Positions 1 through 6,990 of a DNA stretch of 13,318 nucleotides are shown in pieces. The DNA is taken from assembly GCA_035606915.1 (NCBI GenBank), contig DATNDU010000219.1:1-13318 (forward strand). Direction: 5' to 3'. The notes under the pieces were generated by a model. That model did no database searches. It was not told the DNA's origin and saw only the letters and a list, made by a program, of their open reading frames with translations. The DNA is from Roseiarcus sp035606915. GTDB lineage: Bacteria; Pseudomonadota; Alphaproteobacteria; Rhizobiales; Beijerinckiaceae. The position numbers and the translations under genes are program-made. Numbering within the stretch: the first letter of the stretch is position 1; each line of letters starts with the position of its first letter.

Positions 1-1
1 C

Positions 2-301
2 GCCGGCGATATCTTTGAAGCCATCTGCTCGGAGGCGCGCGCCAACAATCTCGGCGTCATCGTCAAGCTGGATTGCGAGGGCTCGGAATTTCCGATCATG
101 AAGCGTCTCGCCGAACGCTCACTGCTTGATCGCATCGACGCCTTCATGGTCGAATGGCACAAGGCCTGGTCGCCCCACGCCAAGCTCACGGATCTGACTG
201 ATCCCCTACGCGCCCATGGCTTCGTGATATTCGATCATACTGTAGACACCGATTACTTCGCGGGGATGTTCTTCGCCGCGAGAACCCAGTCTAGGGCATA
301 G
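2..301 (+). CDS. FkbM family SAM-dependent methyltransferase, C-terminal fragment (5' end outside window)
   Basis: This frame is open from base 2, so the gene begins upstream of the window; only about the last 99 residues are visible. The visible part begins AGDIFEAICSEA and contains KLDCEGSEFPIMK, which matches the conserved K-[IL]-D-x-E-G-x-E core of FkbM-type methyltransferases, followed by the FMVEWH strand and a terminal GFVIFD-like strand. FkbM enzymes are SAM-dependent methyltransferases, often acting on hydroxyl groups of polysaccharides or natural products; the substrate cannot be told from this piece. The ATG at 98 lies inside the conserved domain and is not a real start. The next gene follows on the same strand after 42 bases, so the two may be cotranscribed. 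Confidence 0.75.
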   Translation, partial: AGDIFEAICSEARANNLGVIVKLDCEGSEFPIMKRLAERSLLDRIDAFMVEWHKAWSPHAKLTDLTDPLRAHGFVIFDHTVDTDYFAGMFFAARTQSRA

Positions 302-343
302 TTCAGTCAACCTAACAACGTCCGCCGGGATCGACCAGCAACC

Positions 344-1252
344 ATGCGCCAGTCCACATTCTCCCTGTCCCGCGCCGACGGCCACGCGATCTTCACGCGC
401 TTGTGGCGTCCAGACGCCGCGTCGCGCGCCGTCGTGCAGATCGTCCACGGCCTGGCCGAACATTCCGCCCGCTACAGGCGCCTCGCCGAGGCGCTGACGC
501 GACACGGCTATGCCGTCTACGCACACGATCATCGCGGCCACGGGCCGAACTGCCCGCCGGCGGACCTCGGCTTCTTCGCCGAGCGCGACGGCTGGCGCAA
601 ATTGCTCGACGACACCGAGGCGGTCGCCGAACGCATCGCCGCCAATCATCCAGGCCTGCCGCGTGCCTTCCTCGGTCATTCGATGGGCTCGTTCCTCGGC
701 CAAACCTATATCGCCGAGCACGGCGACGCCCTCGCCGCCGCCGTGCTCTCCGGCAGCTCCGGTCCGCCGCCGGCGATCTTGGCCGTCGGCAGGCGCCTCG
801 TCGCCTTCGAGCGCTGGCGGCTCGGCCCAAGAGGCAAAAGCCCGCTCGTGCAGGCGCTGTTGTTCGGCGCGCAGAACAAGCCGTTCCGCCCGGCGCGCAC
901 GCCCTATGATTGGTTGTCGCGCGACGCCGCTGAGGTCGACAAATATATCGCCGATCCCCTTTGCGGGTTCGCCCTCACCAACCAACTCGCCGCCGACCTC
1001 GTCGGCGCGCTCGCCGACCTCGCCTCGCCGGCGCTGGCCGCGCGCATCCCGAAGACGCTGCCGATCTACGTGTTCAGCGGCGCGCGCGATCCCGTCGGGG
1101 CGAAGTTGCAGGGCCTGCTCGATGTCTACCGCGCCGCGGGGCTGGACGTCACCGCAAAGATCTACCCCGACGCGCGCCACGAGACGCTCAACGAGATCAA
1201 TCGCGACGAGGTGACGCGCGATCTCATTAGCTGGCTCGACGCCCGCCTATGA
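344..1252 (+). CDS. Alpha/beta hydrolase, monoacylglycerol lipase-like (serine aminopeptidase S33 / PldB group)
   Basis: A 302-residue protein with a complete alpha/beta hydrolase catalytic set. The oxyanion-region motif VHGLAEHSARY (residues 34-44) is typical of monoacylglycerol lipase-like and lysophospholipase-like members. The nucleophile elbow GHSMGS places the serine at 113. The acid is likely D249 in FSGARDPVG and the base H279 in DARHETLNE, the usual order and spacing. YAHDHRGHG (59-67) is another family hallmark. There is no signal peptide or membrane segment, so it is probably cytoplasmic. The expected reaction is ester hydrolysis of acylglycerols or lysophospholipids, but substrate range in this group is broad. 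No strong ribosome binding site precedes the ATG. Its stop lies 6 bases from the end of the convergent thioesterase gene. Confidence 0.88.
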   Translation: MRQSTFSLSRADGHAIFTRLWRPDAASRAVVQIVHGLAEHSARYRRLAEALTRHGYAVYAHDHRGHGPNCPPADLGFFAERDGWRKLLDDTEAVAERIAANHPGLPRAFLGHSMGSFLGQTYIAEHGDALAAAVLSGSSGPPPAILAVGRRLVAFERWRLGPRGKSPLVQALLFGAQNKPFRPARTPYDWLSRDAAEVDKYIADPLCGFALTNQLAADLVGALADLASPALAARIPKTLPIYVFSGARDPVGAKLQGLLDVYRAAGLDVTAKIYPDARHETLNEINRDEVTRDLISWLDARL

Positions 1253-1258
1253 AGACGC

Positions 1259-1732
1259 TCAGGGCAGCGCAAATACCAGACAGGTCGTCGTGCCATGCGC
1301 CAGCAACCGGCCGCGCGCATCGACGAGGCGCCCCTCGGCGGTGGCGATTTGCCGGCCGGCGCTGAGCACCCGCCCCTCCGCGCGCACCTCGCCCGTCGCC
1401 TCCGACAGTGGCCGCACGAAATTCACCTTGAGTTCAACGCTGGTGTAGCCCTGCCCTGCCTTCAGCGTCGAATGCACGGCGCACCCCATACAGGAATCGA
1501 GCAGCGTGCAGACATAGCCGCCATGCACCGTGCCGAGCGGATTGTAGACGCGCCCGTCCGGGGTCGCCGCGAACGCGACGCGGCCTTCCTCGATCTCGAC
1601 GATGTCGAAGTTCATCAGCGTCGCAATCGGCGTCGGTGGCGCCTCGCCGTCGCGGATGGCGCGAAGGAAGGCCAGGCCATCCATCTGCTTGAGCCGCGCC
1701 GCCAGCGGGATGCGCTCAGCTTGCATCGTCAT
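1259..1732 (-). CDS. PaaI-type hotdog-fold acyl-CoA thioesterase
   Basis: A 157-residue single hotdog domain. The segment YNPLGTVHGGYVCTLLDSCMG (residues 63-83) carries the PaaI-family signature: N64, the HGG turn at 70-72 and the likely catalytic acid D79. Family members hydrolyse acyl- or aryl-CoA thioesters in the cytoplasm, usually as tetramers; the acyl group is not predictable. I chose the ATG at 1732 rather than the longer frame beginning at 1813, because AAGAGGAG sits 6 bases upstream and the conserved domain begins after it. The extra 27 residues overlap the TetR gene and look like shadow coding. The start lies 17 bases inside the end of the TetR gene, so the two are translationally close and probably one transcript. 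Confidence 0.85.
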   Translation of the reverse strand: MTMQAERIPLAARLKQMDGLAFLRAIRDGEAPPTPIATLMNFDIVEIEEGRVAFAATPDGRVYNPLGTVHGGYVCTLLDSCMGCAVHSTLKAGQGYTSVELKVNFVRPLSEATGEVRAEGRVLSAGRQIATAEGRLVDARGRLLAHGTTTCLVFALP

Positions 1733-2276
1733 CGCAAACTCCTCTTGCCGCGGCGAGTATTTCCTGCCGCAGAGACCCCGCGCCAACCGCTCGCGCCGCC
1801 ACCACCGCGCCAACCAAAGTCACGAGCTTATGAATCGCCTCCTGCCGCGACGCGCCGGCGCGCGACACTCGCTCAACCAGGGCCTCGACGCCCTCGGCAA
1901 ACGGTTGCGACAGCGCCTCGGGATGACGCCCGGCATCGGCGCCGAAGGCGGCGAGCGGACAGCCCTGCTCGGGATGGGCGATGTGAGCGGCCGACAAATA
2001 ATCGGCGACATAAGCCGCGATCGCTGCGCCGCCGCCCTTCTTCGCCTGCCGGCGATCGAAGCGCACCGCCACTTGCGCAAACATCGCCGCCGTCGCCTCG
2101 GCGAGCAGCGCGTCCTTGGAGGCAAAATGCTTGTAGAAGCCGCCATGCGTCATGCCGGCGGCCTGCATCACCTCGGCGACGCTCGCGCCGGCAACGCCGC
2201 GCGCTCGCAGCAAGCTGGCGGCTTCCTCGACGATCCTGGCGCGGCTCTCAGCCGCCGCCACGCGGGACATGCGCAT
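1716..2276 (-). CDS. TetR family transcriptional regulator
   Basis: A 186-residue regulator with the N-terminal TetR helix-turn-helix at about residues 12-57: SVAEVMQAAGMTHGGFYKHF (32-51) has the classic G-x-F-Y-x-H-F end of the recognition helix. The C-terminal ligand domain contains GCPLAAFGADAGRHPEAL, a pattern I recall from TetR proteins that control small lipophilic-compound or fatty-acyl genes; this is recall, not a search. The ATG at 2276 is preferred over the upstream codon at 2324, because GAGGGAG lies just upstream and the longer form would run through the promoter-like -10 box. It overlaps the downstream thioesterase by 17 bases. A palindrome over its own promoter suggests autorepression relieved by a ligand, perhaps an acyl-CoA or related compound. 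Confidence 0.9.
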   Translation of the reverse strand: MRMSRVAAAESRARIVEEAASLLRARGVAGASVAEVMQAAGMTHGGFYKHFASKDALLAEATAAMFAQVAVRFDRRQAKKGGGAAIAAYVADYLSAAHIAHPEQGCPLAAFGADAGRHPEALSQPFAEGVEALVERVSRAGASRQEAIHKLVTLVGAVVAARAVGAGSLRQEILAAARGVCDDDAS

Positions 2277-2299
2277 ATCCGGCTCCCTCGACGCGGCCG

Positions 2300-2328
2300 A
2301 ATATAGATGATGCTCGACAGCCAAGCAA
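2300..2328 (-). promoter_or_regulatory. Putative promoter of the TetR-thioesterase pair
   Basis: On the minus strand, TTGCTT (2328-2323) and TATATT (2305-2300) are separated by 17 bases. The -10 matches the sigma-70 consensus at 5 of 6 positions and the -35 at 3 of 6. A start near 2293 would leave a 5' leader of about 17 bases carrying the GAGGGAG ribosome binding site. Confidence 0.5.
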
Positions 2329-2339
2329 TGGGATGTCGA
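2314..2339. promoter_or_regulatory. Putative TetR operator: 26-base imperfect palindrome
   Basis: The outer arms TCGACA (2314-2319) and TGTCGA (2334-2339) are perfect inverted repeats. About the centre, 9 of 13 base pairs are symmetric, with additional pairing of CC (2321-2322) with GG (2331-2332). The site covers the -35 hexamer of the TetR promoter. Size and position fit a TetR-family operator acting by steric block. Confidence 0.45.
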
Positions 2340-2361
2340 TCACACTCCAAGTCGACGCGCC

Positions 2362-3171
2362 TCAACCCGCAAACAGCGACAACCCCCCATCGACGCGCAA
2401 CACCTGCCCGTTGATGAATTTCGCCCGCGGTCCAGCGAGGAACGCCACCGCCTCAGCGATCTCATCCGGCTCGGCGTAGCGGTTGAACGACTTCTGCGCC
2501 GCGTCCATGCGCTTCTCGTCAACGACGCGCGTCGCCTGGAAGCGCGCCGTTTTCGTCGGCCCGGGGCTGACGACATTGACGCGCACGCCGTCATCGAGCA
2601 ATTCCTTGGCCAAGCAGCGCGTGTAATGCACAACGCCCGCCTTCAGCGTCGAATAGACGACCTCCGGCGAGCAGCCCATGTGCGCGGCGACCGAGGCGAT
2701 GTTGACCACCGACCCCGCGCCCGCCGCCTGCATCGCCGGCACGAAAGCCTGACAAACCAGCATCGTGCCGATGAGATTGTTCTCCGTCAGCACCTTGATG
2801 TCCTCGAAGGAAATATCGAGCGCGTTGTTCGGGCTAGGCTTGCCGCCCGTCGCGCCGATGTCGCCGCCGGCGCAATTGACGAGGATATTCACCGCCCCGA
2901 GCTTCCCCTCGATCGTGCGTTTCATCGCCGCCACCGCCGCCCGGTCGCCGATATTGCCGTCGACGGCGCAGACCTTGCCGCCATGCCGCGCGATCTGCTT
3001 GGCGACCGCGTCAAGATCGGCCGCTTCGCCATATTTGGCCGGGCCTGTCCAGGAAATGTCATGGATTGCGACGTTCGCCCCCAGCGAGGCGAGCTTGTCC
3101 GCCATCGCGCGGCCAAGCCCGCGCCCGGACCCGGTGACGAACGCCGTCTTGCCGCTCAGTTCTCCAGTCAA
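2362..3171 (-). CDS. Short-chain dehydrogenase/reductase (SDR), NAD-type, substrate unknown
   Basis: A 269-residue classical SDR. The Rossmann glycine motif TGSGRGLG is at 13-20, D37 at the end of the second strand favours NAD(H), NCAG is at 98-101, and the catalytic set is N131 (probable), S159, Y172 and K176 (YSTLK). Y minus S equals 13 residues, as in the family. It most likely oxidises or reduces a hydroxyl or keto group of the sugar-derived substrate handled by the operon. The insert GGDIGATGGKPSPNNALDIS (101-120) is longer than in FabG-like members and may shape the substrate site. The start is TTG at 3171, supported by AGGAG 6 bases upstream. It follows the TIM-barrel gene by 34 bases and is probably the last gene of the sugar operon, although read-through into TetR is possible. 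Confidence 0.88.
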   Translation of the reverse strand: MTGELSGKTAFVTGSGRGLGRAMADKLASLGANVAIHDISWTGPAKYGEAADLDAVAKQIARHGGKVCAVDGNIGDRAAVAAMKRTIEGKLGAVNILVNCAGGDIGATGGKPSPNNALDISFEDIKVLTENNLIGTMLVCQAFVPAMQAAGAGSVVNIASVAAHMGCSPEVVYSTLKAGVVHYTRCLAKELLDDGVRVNVVSPGPTKTARFQATRVVDEKRMDAAQKSFNRYAEPDEIAEAVAFLAGPRAKFINGQVLRVDGGLSLFAG

Positions 3172-3205
3172 GTTGATCTCCTGTTGTTCGTTGCAGCGCG
3201 CGGGT

Positions 3206-4192
3206 TCACAAGCCCAGCGCGCGCATATTGGCCGCGCTGCGGCGGATCATCGCCAGTTCGTAATCGACGAGCGCGGCGTCGTCGCCTGTCTCCCAGGGCG
3301 TGCGGTAATCCGCCTCCTCCGGCAGATGGTTGACGCGCGCCGCCGCTGCGCATCGGGCCAGCGCCTCAGCGCTCTTGGGCGCATAGCCGCGCCACCATTC
3401 CGGCGTCAACCACCGCACATGCCGCGCCTCCAACGCGCCCGGCTCCAACACCGCCGTCAGCTTGGGGTGATGGGCGGCGAACAGATCGAGCATCTCAGCT
3501 ATCGGCGCCGCGCCATCGCCGATGGCGCAGCGCACCAGGCGATAACCCTGGTCGGTGAACTGAACCCGATAGTCCTTCAGATGCACGTGGCGCACATGCG
3601 GCGCGACGCGCGCGTAGAAATCCATCGGCGCCTCGACGACCGGGAAGGTGTTGCCGGCATCGACGCAAACACCGACGCCGCGGGTCTCCTCGCAGAAGCC
3701 GGCGAGTTCGTCGGCGCCGAAATCCTGATGATTCTCGATCGCCAACATGCGCCCCTCGTCGGCGACGATGGGGCCATATTGCTTGAGCGAAGCACGCACG
3801 CTCGCCACCAGTTCCGACCATTTGGGGCCGAGCGCCGCGCGGTCGCCGCACAGCACCGTCGTCAGGCCGCAACGGATCGTCGCCGCATCGAGTGCGCGCG
3901 CCGAGCGCAGCGCGCTCTCGAACGGCCCCATCGTCAAACCCCAACTGACGATCGGCGTCAGCCCCAACGTGTTCAGCCGTTGCTTGAGCGCCGCCAATTC
4001 CGTATCGCTCTTGCCTCGCAGCCACGGATCGAAAATCTCGATCGCGCCGGCGCCGAGTTCCGTGCACAGCGCGATGAAGCCTTCCAGTCCAGCGCCCCTC
4101 GGGTTGGCGCGCGCCGTCCCCGCCCCCTGCAAGCCCAAATAGTAGGTGAGCCCGTAAGGATTGAGCCCGAAGACGACGTTGCGCGCGCTCAT
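3206..4192 (-). CDS. TIM-barrel sugar (phosphate) isomerase/epimerase-like enzyme (AP endonuclease 2 / xylose isomerase-like fold)
   Basis: A 328-residue protein of the xylose-isomerase-like TIM-barrel superfamily. The likely divalent-metal ligands stand in the usual order: E153 (LAIENHQD), D178 (CVDAGN), H204 (HVHLKDY) and E250 (AVLEPGALE). The N-terminal strand is NPYGLTYYLG and a second strand is AIEIFDPWL. Relatives include keto-sugar 3-epimerases, inosose dehydratases, hydroxypyruvate isomerases and metal-dependent deglycosidases, so the reaction cannot be assigned. Context between two NAD-type dehydrogenases suggests it acts on an oxidised sugar or lactone. The ATG at 4192 overlaps the stop of the preceding SDR as ATGA, preceded by GGGG, so translation is probably coupled. 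The frame is open further upstream, to 4765, but that part only shadows the SDR gene. At about 330 residues it is longer than the typical 260-290 and has a C-terminal extension past the barrel. Confidence 0.82.
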   Translation of the reverse strand: MSARNVVFGLNPYGLTYYLGLQGAGTARANPRGAGLEGFIALCTELGAGAIEIFDPWLRGKSDTELAALKQRLNTLGLTPIVSWGLTMGPFESALRSARALDAATIRCGLTTVLCGDRAALGPKWSELVASVRASLKQYGPIVADEGRMLAIENHQDFGADELAGFCEETRGVGVCVDAGNTFPVVEAPMDFYARVAPHVRHVHLKDYRVQFTDQGYRLVRCAIGDGAAPIAEMLDLFAAHHPKLTAVLEPGALEARHVRWLTPEWWRGYAPKSAEALARCAAAARVNHLPEEADYRTPWETGDDAALVDYELAMIRRSAANMRALGL

Positions 4193-4956
4193 CTCAACCC
4201 CGCATCGACGGTGAAGGTCTGTTTGGTAATCATGCGGCTGTCGTCGGCGCCGAGGAAGACAATCATGCGCGCGATTTCCTCGCCCAGCAAGACGCGCCGG
4301 ATCAACTGCCGCTCCACCATCGCTTGCACCGACTCCTCTGTCTTGAACCAAAGCTCGCGCTGCCTCCGCGTCATCACGGCGCCGGGCTCGATGGCGTTGA
4401 CACGGATGTTGTCTGGCCCGAAGGCGCGCGCCAGCGCCCGCGTCAGCCCCAGCACGCCCGCCTTTGCCGTCGCATAGGCCGGCATCTCGGCCGCGCCGAA
4501 GCGCCAGGAGATTGAGGACATGTTGATGATCGAACCGCCGCCGAGCCCACGCATTTGCGGCCGCACTGCCTGCGCGGCGAAGAAATGATGCCGCAAGTTG
4601 ACGTTCTGCGTGTGATCCCAAAACTCGACCGACACATCGTCGACCTGGTGGCGTTGATCGTTGGCGGCATTGTTGACCAGCACGGAGATCGGCCCGAGTT
4701 CCGCCGCCACGCAGGCGATCGCCGCTTGCAACGCGGGGATGTCGGTGACATCGCCCTTCAGGCACAGCGGCCTCGGCTCGCCGCGCGCCGCGATGGCCTC
4801 GGCCAGCGCTTCGCCGGCGTCCGCTTGCAGGTCGAGGAACGCCACGCGCGCCCGCTGGCGGGCGAACGCCTGCACGATGTCGGCGCCGATGCCAGTGGCG
4901 CCTCCGGTGACGAATACGACACGCTCAGCAAGGCTCGGATAATGGGCGAAGGTCAC
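4189..4956 (-). CDS. SDR sugar dehydrogenase resembling Caulobacter D-xylose 1-dehydrogenase
   Basis: A 255-residue classical SDR with TGGATGIG (17-24), D42 indicating NAD+ use, NNAAND (95-100), N120, and catalytic S148, Y161, K165 (YATAK). Several stretches match, from memory, the Caulobacter crescentus XylB D-xylose dehydrogenase: YPSL near the N-terminus, the NDxRH segment, WD...NVNLRH, SISW and TRALAR..GPD.IRV. The likely reaction is NAD+-dependent oxidation of an aldose at C1 to its lactone, the first step of an oxidative pentose or hexose route; the exact sugar is uncertain and no gene symbol is assigned. The start is GTG at 4956, overlapping the ATPase stop as GTGA. The stop overlaps the next start in the same 4-base way, so it is firmly inside the operon. 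Confidence 0.85.
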   Translation of the reverse strand: MTFAHYPSLAERVVFVTGGATGIGADIVQAFARQRARVAFLDLQADAGEALAEAIAARGEPRPLCLKGDVTDIPALQAAIACVAAELGPISVLVNNAANDQRHQVDDVSVEFWDHTQNVNLRHHFFAAQAVRPQMRGLGGGSIINMSSISWRFGAAEMPAYATAKAGVLGLTRALARAFGPDNIRVNAIEPGAVMTRRQRELWFKTEESVQAMVERQLIRRVLLGEEIARMIVFLGADDSRMITKQTFTVDAGLR

Positions 4957-6077
4957 GCGTCGGCTCTCGGGATCAGGGTTTCGTCAGTGGGATCGAACAA
5001 ACAAGCATTGGCCATATCGACGCCAACCTTCATGCGCTCGCCGGCCCGCGGCGCGCCGTCGGGATCGAAACGGCCGGTCACGTCGCGCTCGCCAAACTTC
5101 AGCACGGCGATGGTCTCGGCGCCCGTCGGCTCCACCACTTCCACCACCGCCTCGAAGGCGGCGAGCGCCGGCTTGCGCAACTTCAGATCGTCGGCGTAGC
5201 GGAACATATGCTCGGGCCTCAGACCCAACACGACGCGATTGCCAGCCGGCATGCGCGCCGGCCTATAGGGCAGCGCCAGTCGCGCCACGCCGCCGCCAAA
5301 CAACGGTGCCTCGACAACCGCCGCGCCGTCCGCCTCCGCCAGCATCGCGGGAATGAAGTTCATCGACGGCGAGCCCATGAAGCCGGCCACAAACATGTTC
5401 GCTGGCCGGCTGTAGACCGTCTGCGGCTCATCGAATTGCTGCAATTGTCCATGGTTCATGACCGCGATGCGCGTCGCCAGCGTCATCGCCTCGATCTGGT
5501 CGTGCGTGACATAGATCGTCGTCTTGCCAACCGTGTTGTGCAGCTTCTTGATCTCGGTGCGCATGTCGACGCGCAGCTTGGCGTCGAGATTGCTCAGCGG
5601 CTCGTCGAACAGGAACAACTTGGGGTCGCGCACAAGCGCCCGCCCCATCGCTACGCGTTGTCGCTGGCCGCCGGAAAGCTGGCCGGGCTTGCGATTGAGC
5701 AGCGGCTCGATCTGCAACAAAGCGGCGACGCGCTTGACCGCCGCGTCCCGCTCGGCCCGCGGCACGCCGCGGCTTTCCATGCCGAAGGTGATGTTCTGCC
5801 GCGCCGTCATCGTCGGATACAGCGCATACGATTGGAACACCATGGCGATGTCGCGGTCCTTCGGCGCCACCGCGTTGACCAACCGGCCGTCGATGCGAAT
5901 CTCGCCTTCGCTCACCGACTCGAGGCCAGCGATCATCGCCAGCAGCGTCGACTTACCGCAGCCCGAGGGGCCGACGAGGGCGACGAACTCACCCTGCGCC
6001 GCCGCGAGGTCGATGCCCTTCAGCACTTCGACATTGGCGAAGCGCTTCCGCAGCCGCGCAACCGTCAGCGTCGCCAT
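4953..6077 (-). CDS. Sugar ABC transporter ATP-binding protein (MalK/UgpC type)
   Basis: A 374-residue ATPase that powers the import complex at the inner face of the cytoplasmic membrane. Motifs in order: Walker A GPSGCGKST (36-44), Q-loop FQSYALYP (81-88), signature LSGGQRQRVAMGRAL (134-148), Walker B FLFDEP with D158/E159, D-loop SNLDAKLR and switch histidine H192 (VTHDQ). Beyond about residue 235 the sequence continues into a TOBE-like domain with LRPEHM, as in MalK, UgpC and glucose-type transporters. I use the ATG at 6077, preceded by GAGAGGG, rather than the longer frame from 6137, because the extra 20 residues shadow the end of the permease gene. It starts 10 bases after the permease stop and overlaps the following SDR start by 4 bases. 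Confidence 0.95.
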   Translation of the reverse strand: MATLTVARLRKRFANVEVLKGIDLAAAQGEFVALVGPSGCGKSTLLAMIAGLESVSEGEIRIDGRLVNAVAPKDRDIAMVFQSYALYPTMTARQNITFGMESRGVPRAERDAAVKRVAALLQIEPLLNRKPGQLSGGQRQRVAMGRALVRDPKLFLFDEPLSNLDAKLRVDMRTEIKKLHNTVGKTTIYVTHDQIEAMTLATRIAVMNHGQLQQFDEPQTVYSRPANMFVAGFMGSPSMNFIPAMLAEADGAAVVEAPLFGGGVARLALPYRPARMPAGNRVVLGLRPEHMFRYADDLKLRKPALAAFEAVVEVVEPTGAETIAVLKFGERDVTGRFDPDGAPRAGERMKVGVDMANACLFDPTDETLIPRADA

Positions 6078-6087
6078 GCGGACCCTC

Positions 6088-6990
6088 TCATTTGATCGCC
6101 CCTTGGGTGAGGCCGCGCACGAAATATTTGCCGCCAAGGAAATAGATCAGCAGCGGCGGCAGCGCGCCAATCAGCACCGCGGCGCCCGTCACATCGTAGG
6201 CGTGCGCATTCATCTGCGAAGTCGCCAGCGCCACCAGCGTCGCGGTGATCGGCTGCTGGCTGCCATCGGTAAAGACGACGCCGAACAAATACTCGTTCCA
6301 GATGCCGGTGAACTGCCAGATCACCGTGACGATGAGGATCGGCGGCGATAGCGGCAGGATGATCTTGTAGAAAATGCGCCAGAAGCCGGCGCCGTCGATG
6401 CGCGCCGCCTTCACCAGATCGTCGGGGATGCTGATGTAATAGTTGCGGCAGAACAGCGTCGTGAACGACAGCCCCTGCACGCAGTGGATGAGAATCAGCC
6501 CCTTGATGGTGTTCGACAGATGCAGATGGCCGAGCACGTAGGCCCAAGGCATCAGCGCGATCTGGCCCGGCATGAACACGCCAAGCGTCATGCAGGTGAA
6601 CAGCACTTCCGAGCCGCGGAAGCGCCATTTCGACAACACATAGCCGTTGATCGCGCCAAGCAGGCTTGAGATCAGCGTCGCCGGGATGGTCATCTCCAGT
6701 GAATTGTAGAAATTGCGATGGATGCCGGCGCAGGCGCCGGAGACGCAGAAATGCGCCCACGCCTTCGGCCACGCCGCGAACGAGAAGCTGCGCGGAAAGG
6801 CGATGAGGCCGTTGCGCGTGATCTCCGGCAATTGCCGGAACGAATTGCCGACGACGACGAACAGCGGCAGCAGATAGATGATCGCGAACACGGTGAGGAA
6901 GGCGTAGACGCCGATGCGGCCGAGCGCATAGCGGCGCGCCTCGCTGCGGGCGGCGGCGCGGTATTCGGCTTCGAAGGCGGCGTCAACCAA
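6088..6990 (-). CDS. Sugar ABC transporter permease, MalG/GtsC-like
   Basis: A 300-residue inner-membrane permease. Six hydrophobic segments can be read, at about residues 27-48, 97-120, 127-152, 160-182, 214-238 and 267-288. The EAA loop, which contacts the ATPase, is DLVKAARIDGAGFWRIFYKI (191-210) followed by ILPLSPP. The start is TTG at 6990, with AGGGAGGG 8 bases upstream; it overlaps the preceding permease stop by 8 bases, which implies coupled synthesis of the two permeases in equal amounts. Length and topology are normal for the family. Together with the neighbouring permease it forms the heterodimeric channel of a carbohydrate (CUT1-type) importer. Confidence 0.93.
   Translation of the reverse strand: MVDAAFEAEYRAAARSEARRYALGRIGVYAFLTVFAIIYLLPLFVVVGNSFRQLPEITRNGLIAFPRSFSFAAWPKAWAHFCVSGACAGIHRNFYNSLEMTIPATLISSLLGAINGYVLSKWRFRGSEVLFTCMTLGVFMPGQIALMPWAYVLGHLHLSNTIKGLILIHCVQGLSFTTLFCRNYYISIPDDLVKAARIDGAGFWRIFYKIILPLSPPILIVTVIWQFTGIWNEYLFGVVFTDGSQQPITATLVALATSQMNAHAYDVTGAAVLIGALPPLLIYFLGGKYFVRGLTQGAIK

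Noticed and set aside
206..1180. Long minus-strand open frame of 324 codons opposite the alpha/beta hydrolase
   Set aside because: It is antisense to a gene with a complete catalytic triad, its product is Arg/Ala/Gly-rich without a recognisable domain, and high GC makes such shadow frames common.
2765..4477. Plus-strand open frame of 570 codons
   Set aside because: It crosses three convincing minus-strand genes, has composition typical of a shadow frame and no domain pattern.
4193..4765. N-terminal extension of the TIM-barrel frame back to 4765
   Set aside because: It overlaps the SDR gene in another frame, is arginine-rich, and the ATGA overlap with a GGGG ribosome binding site at 4192 is a better start.
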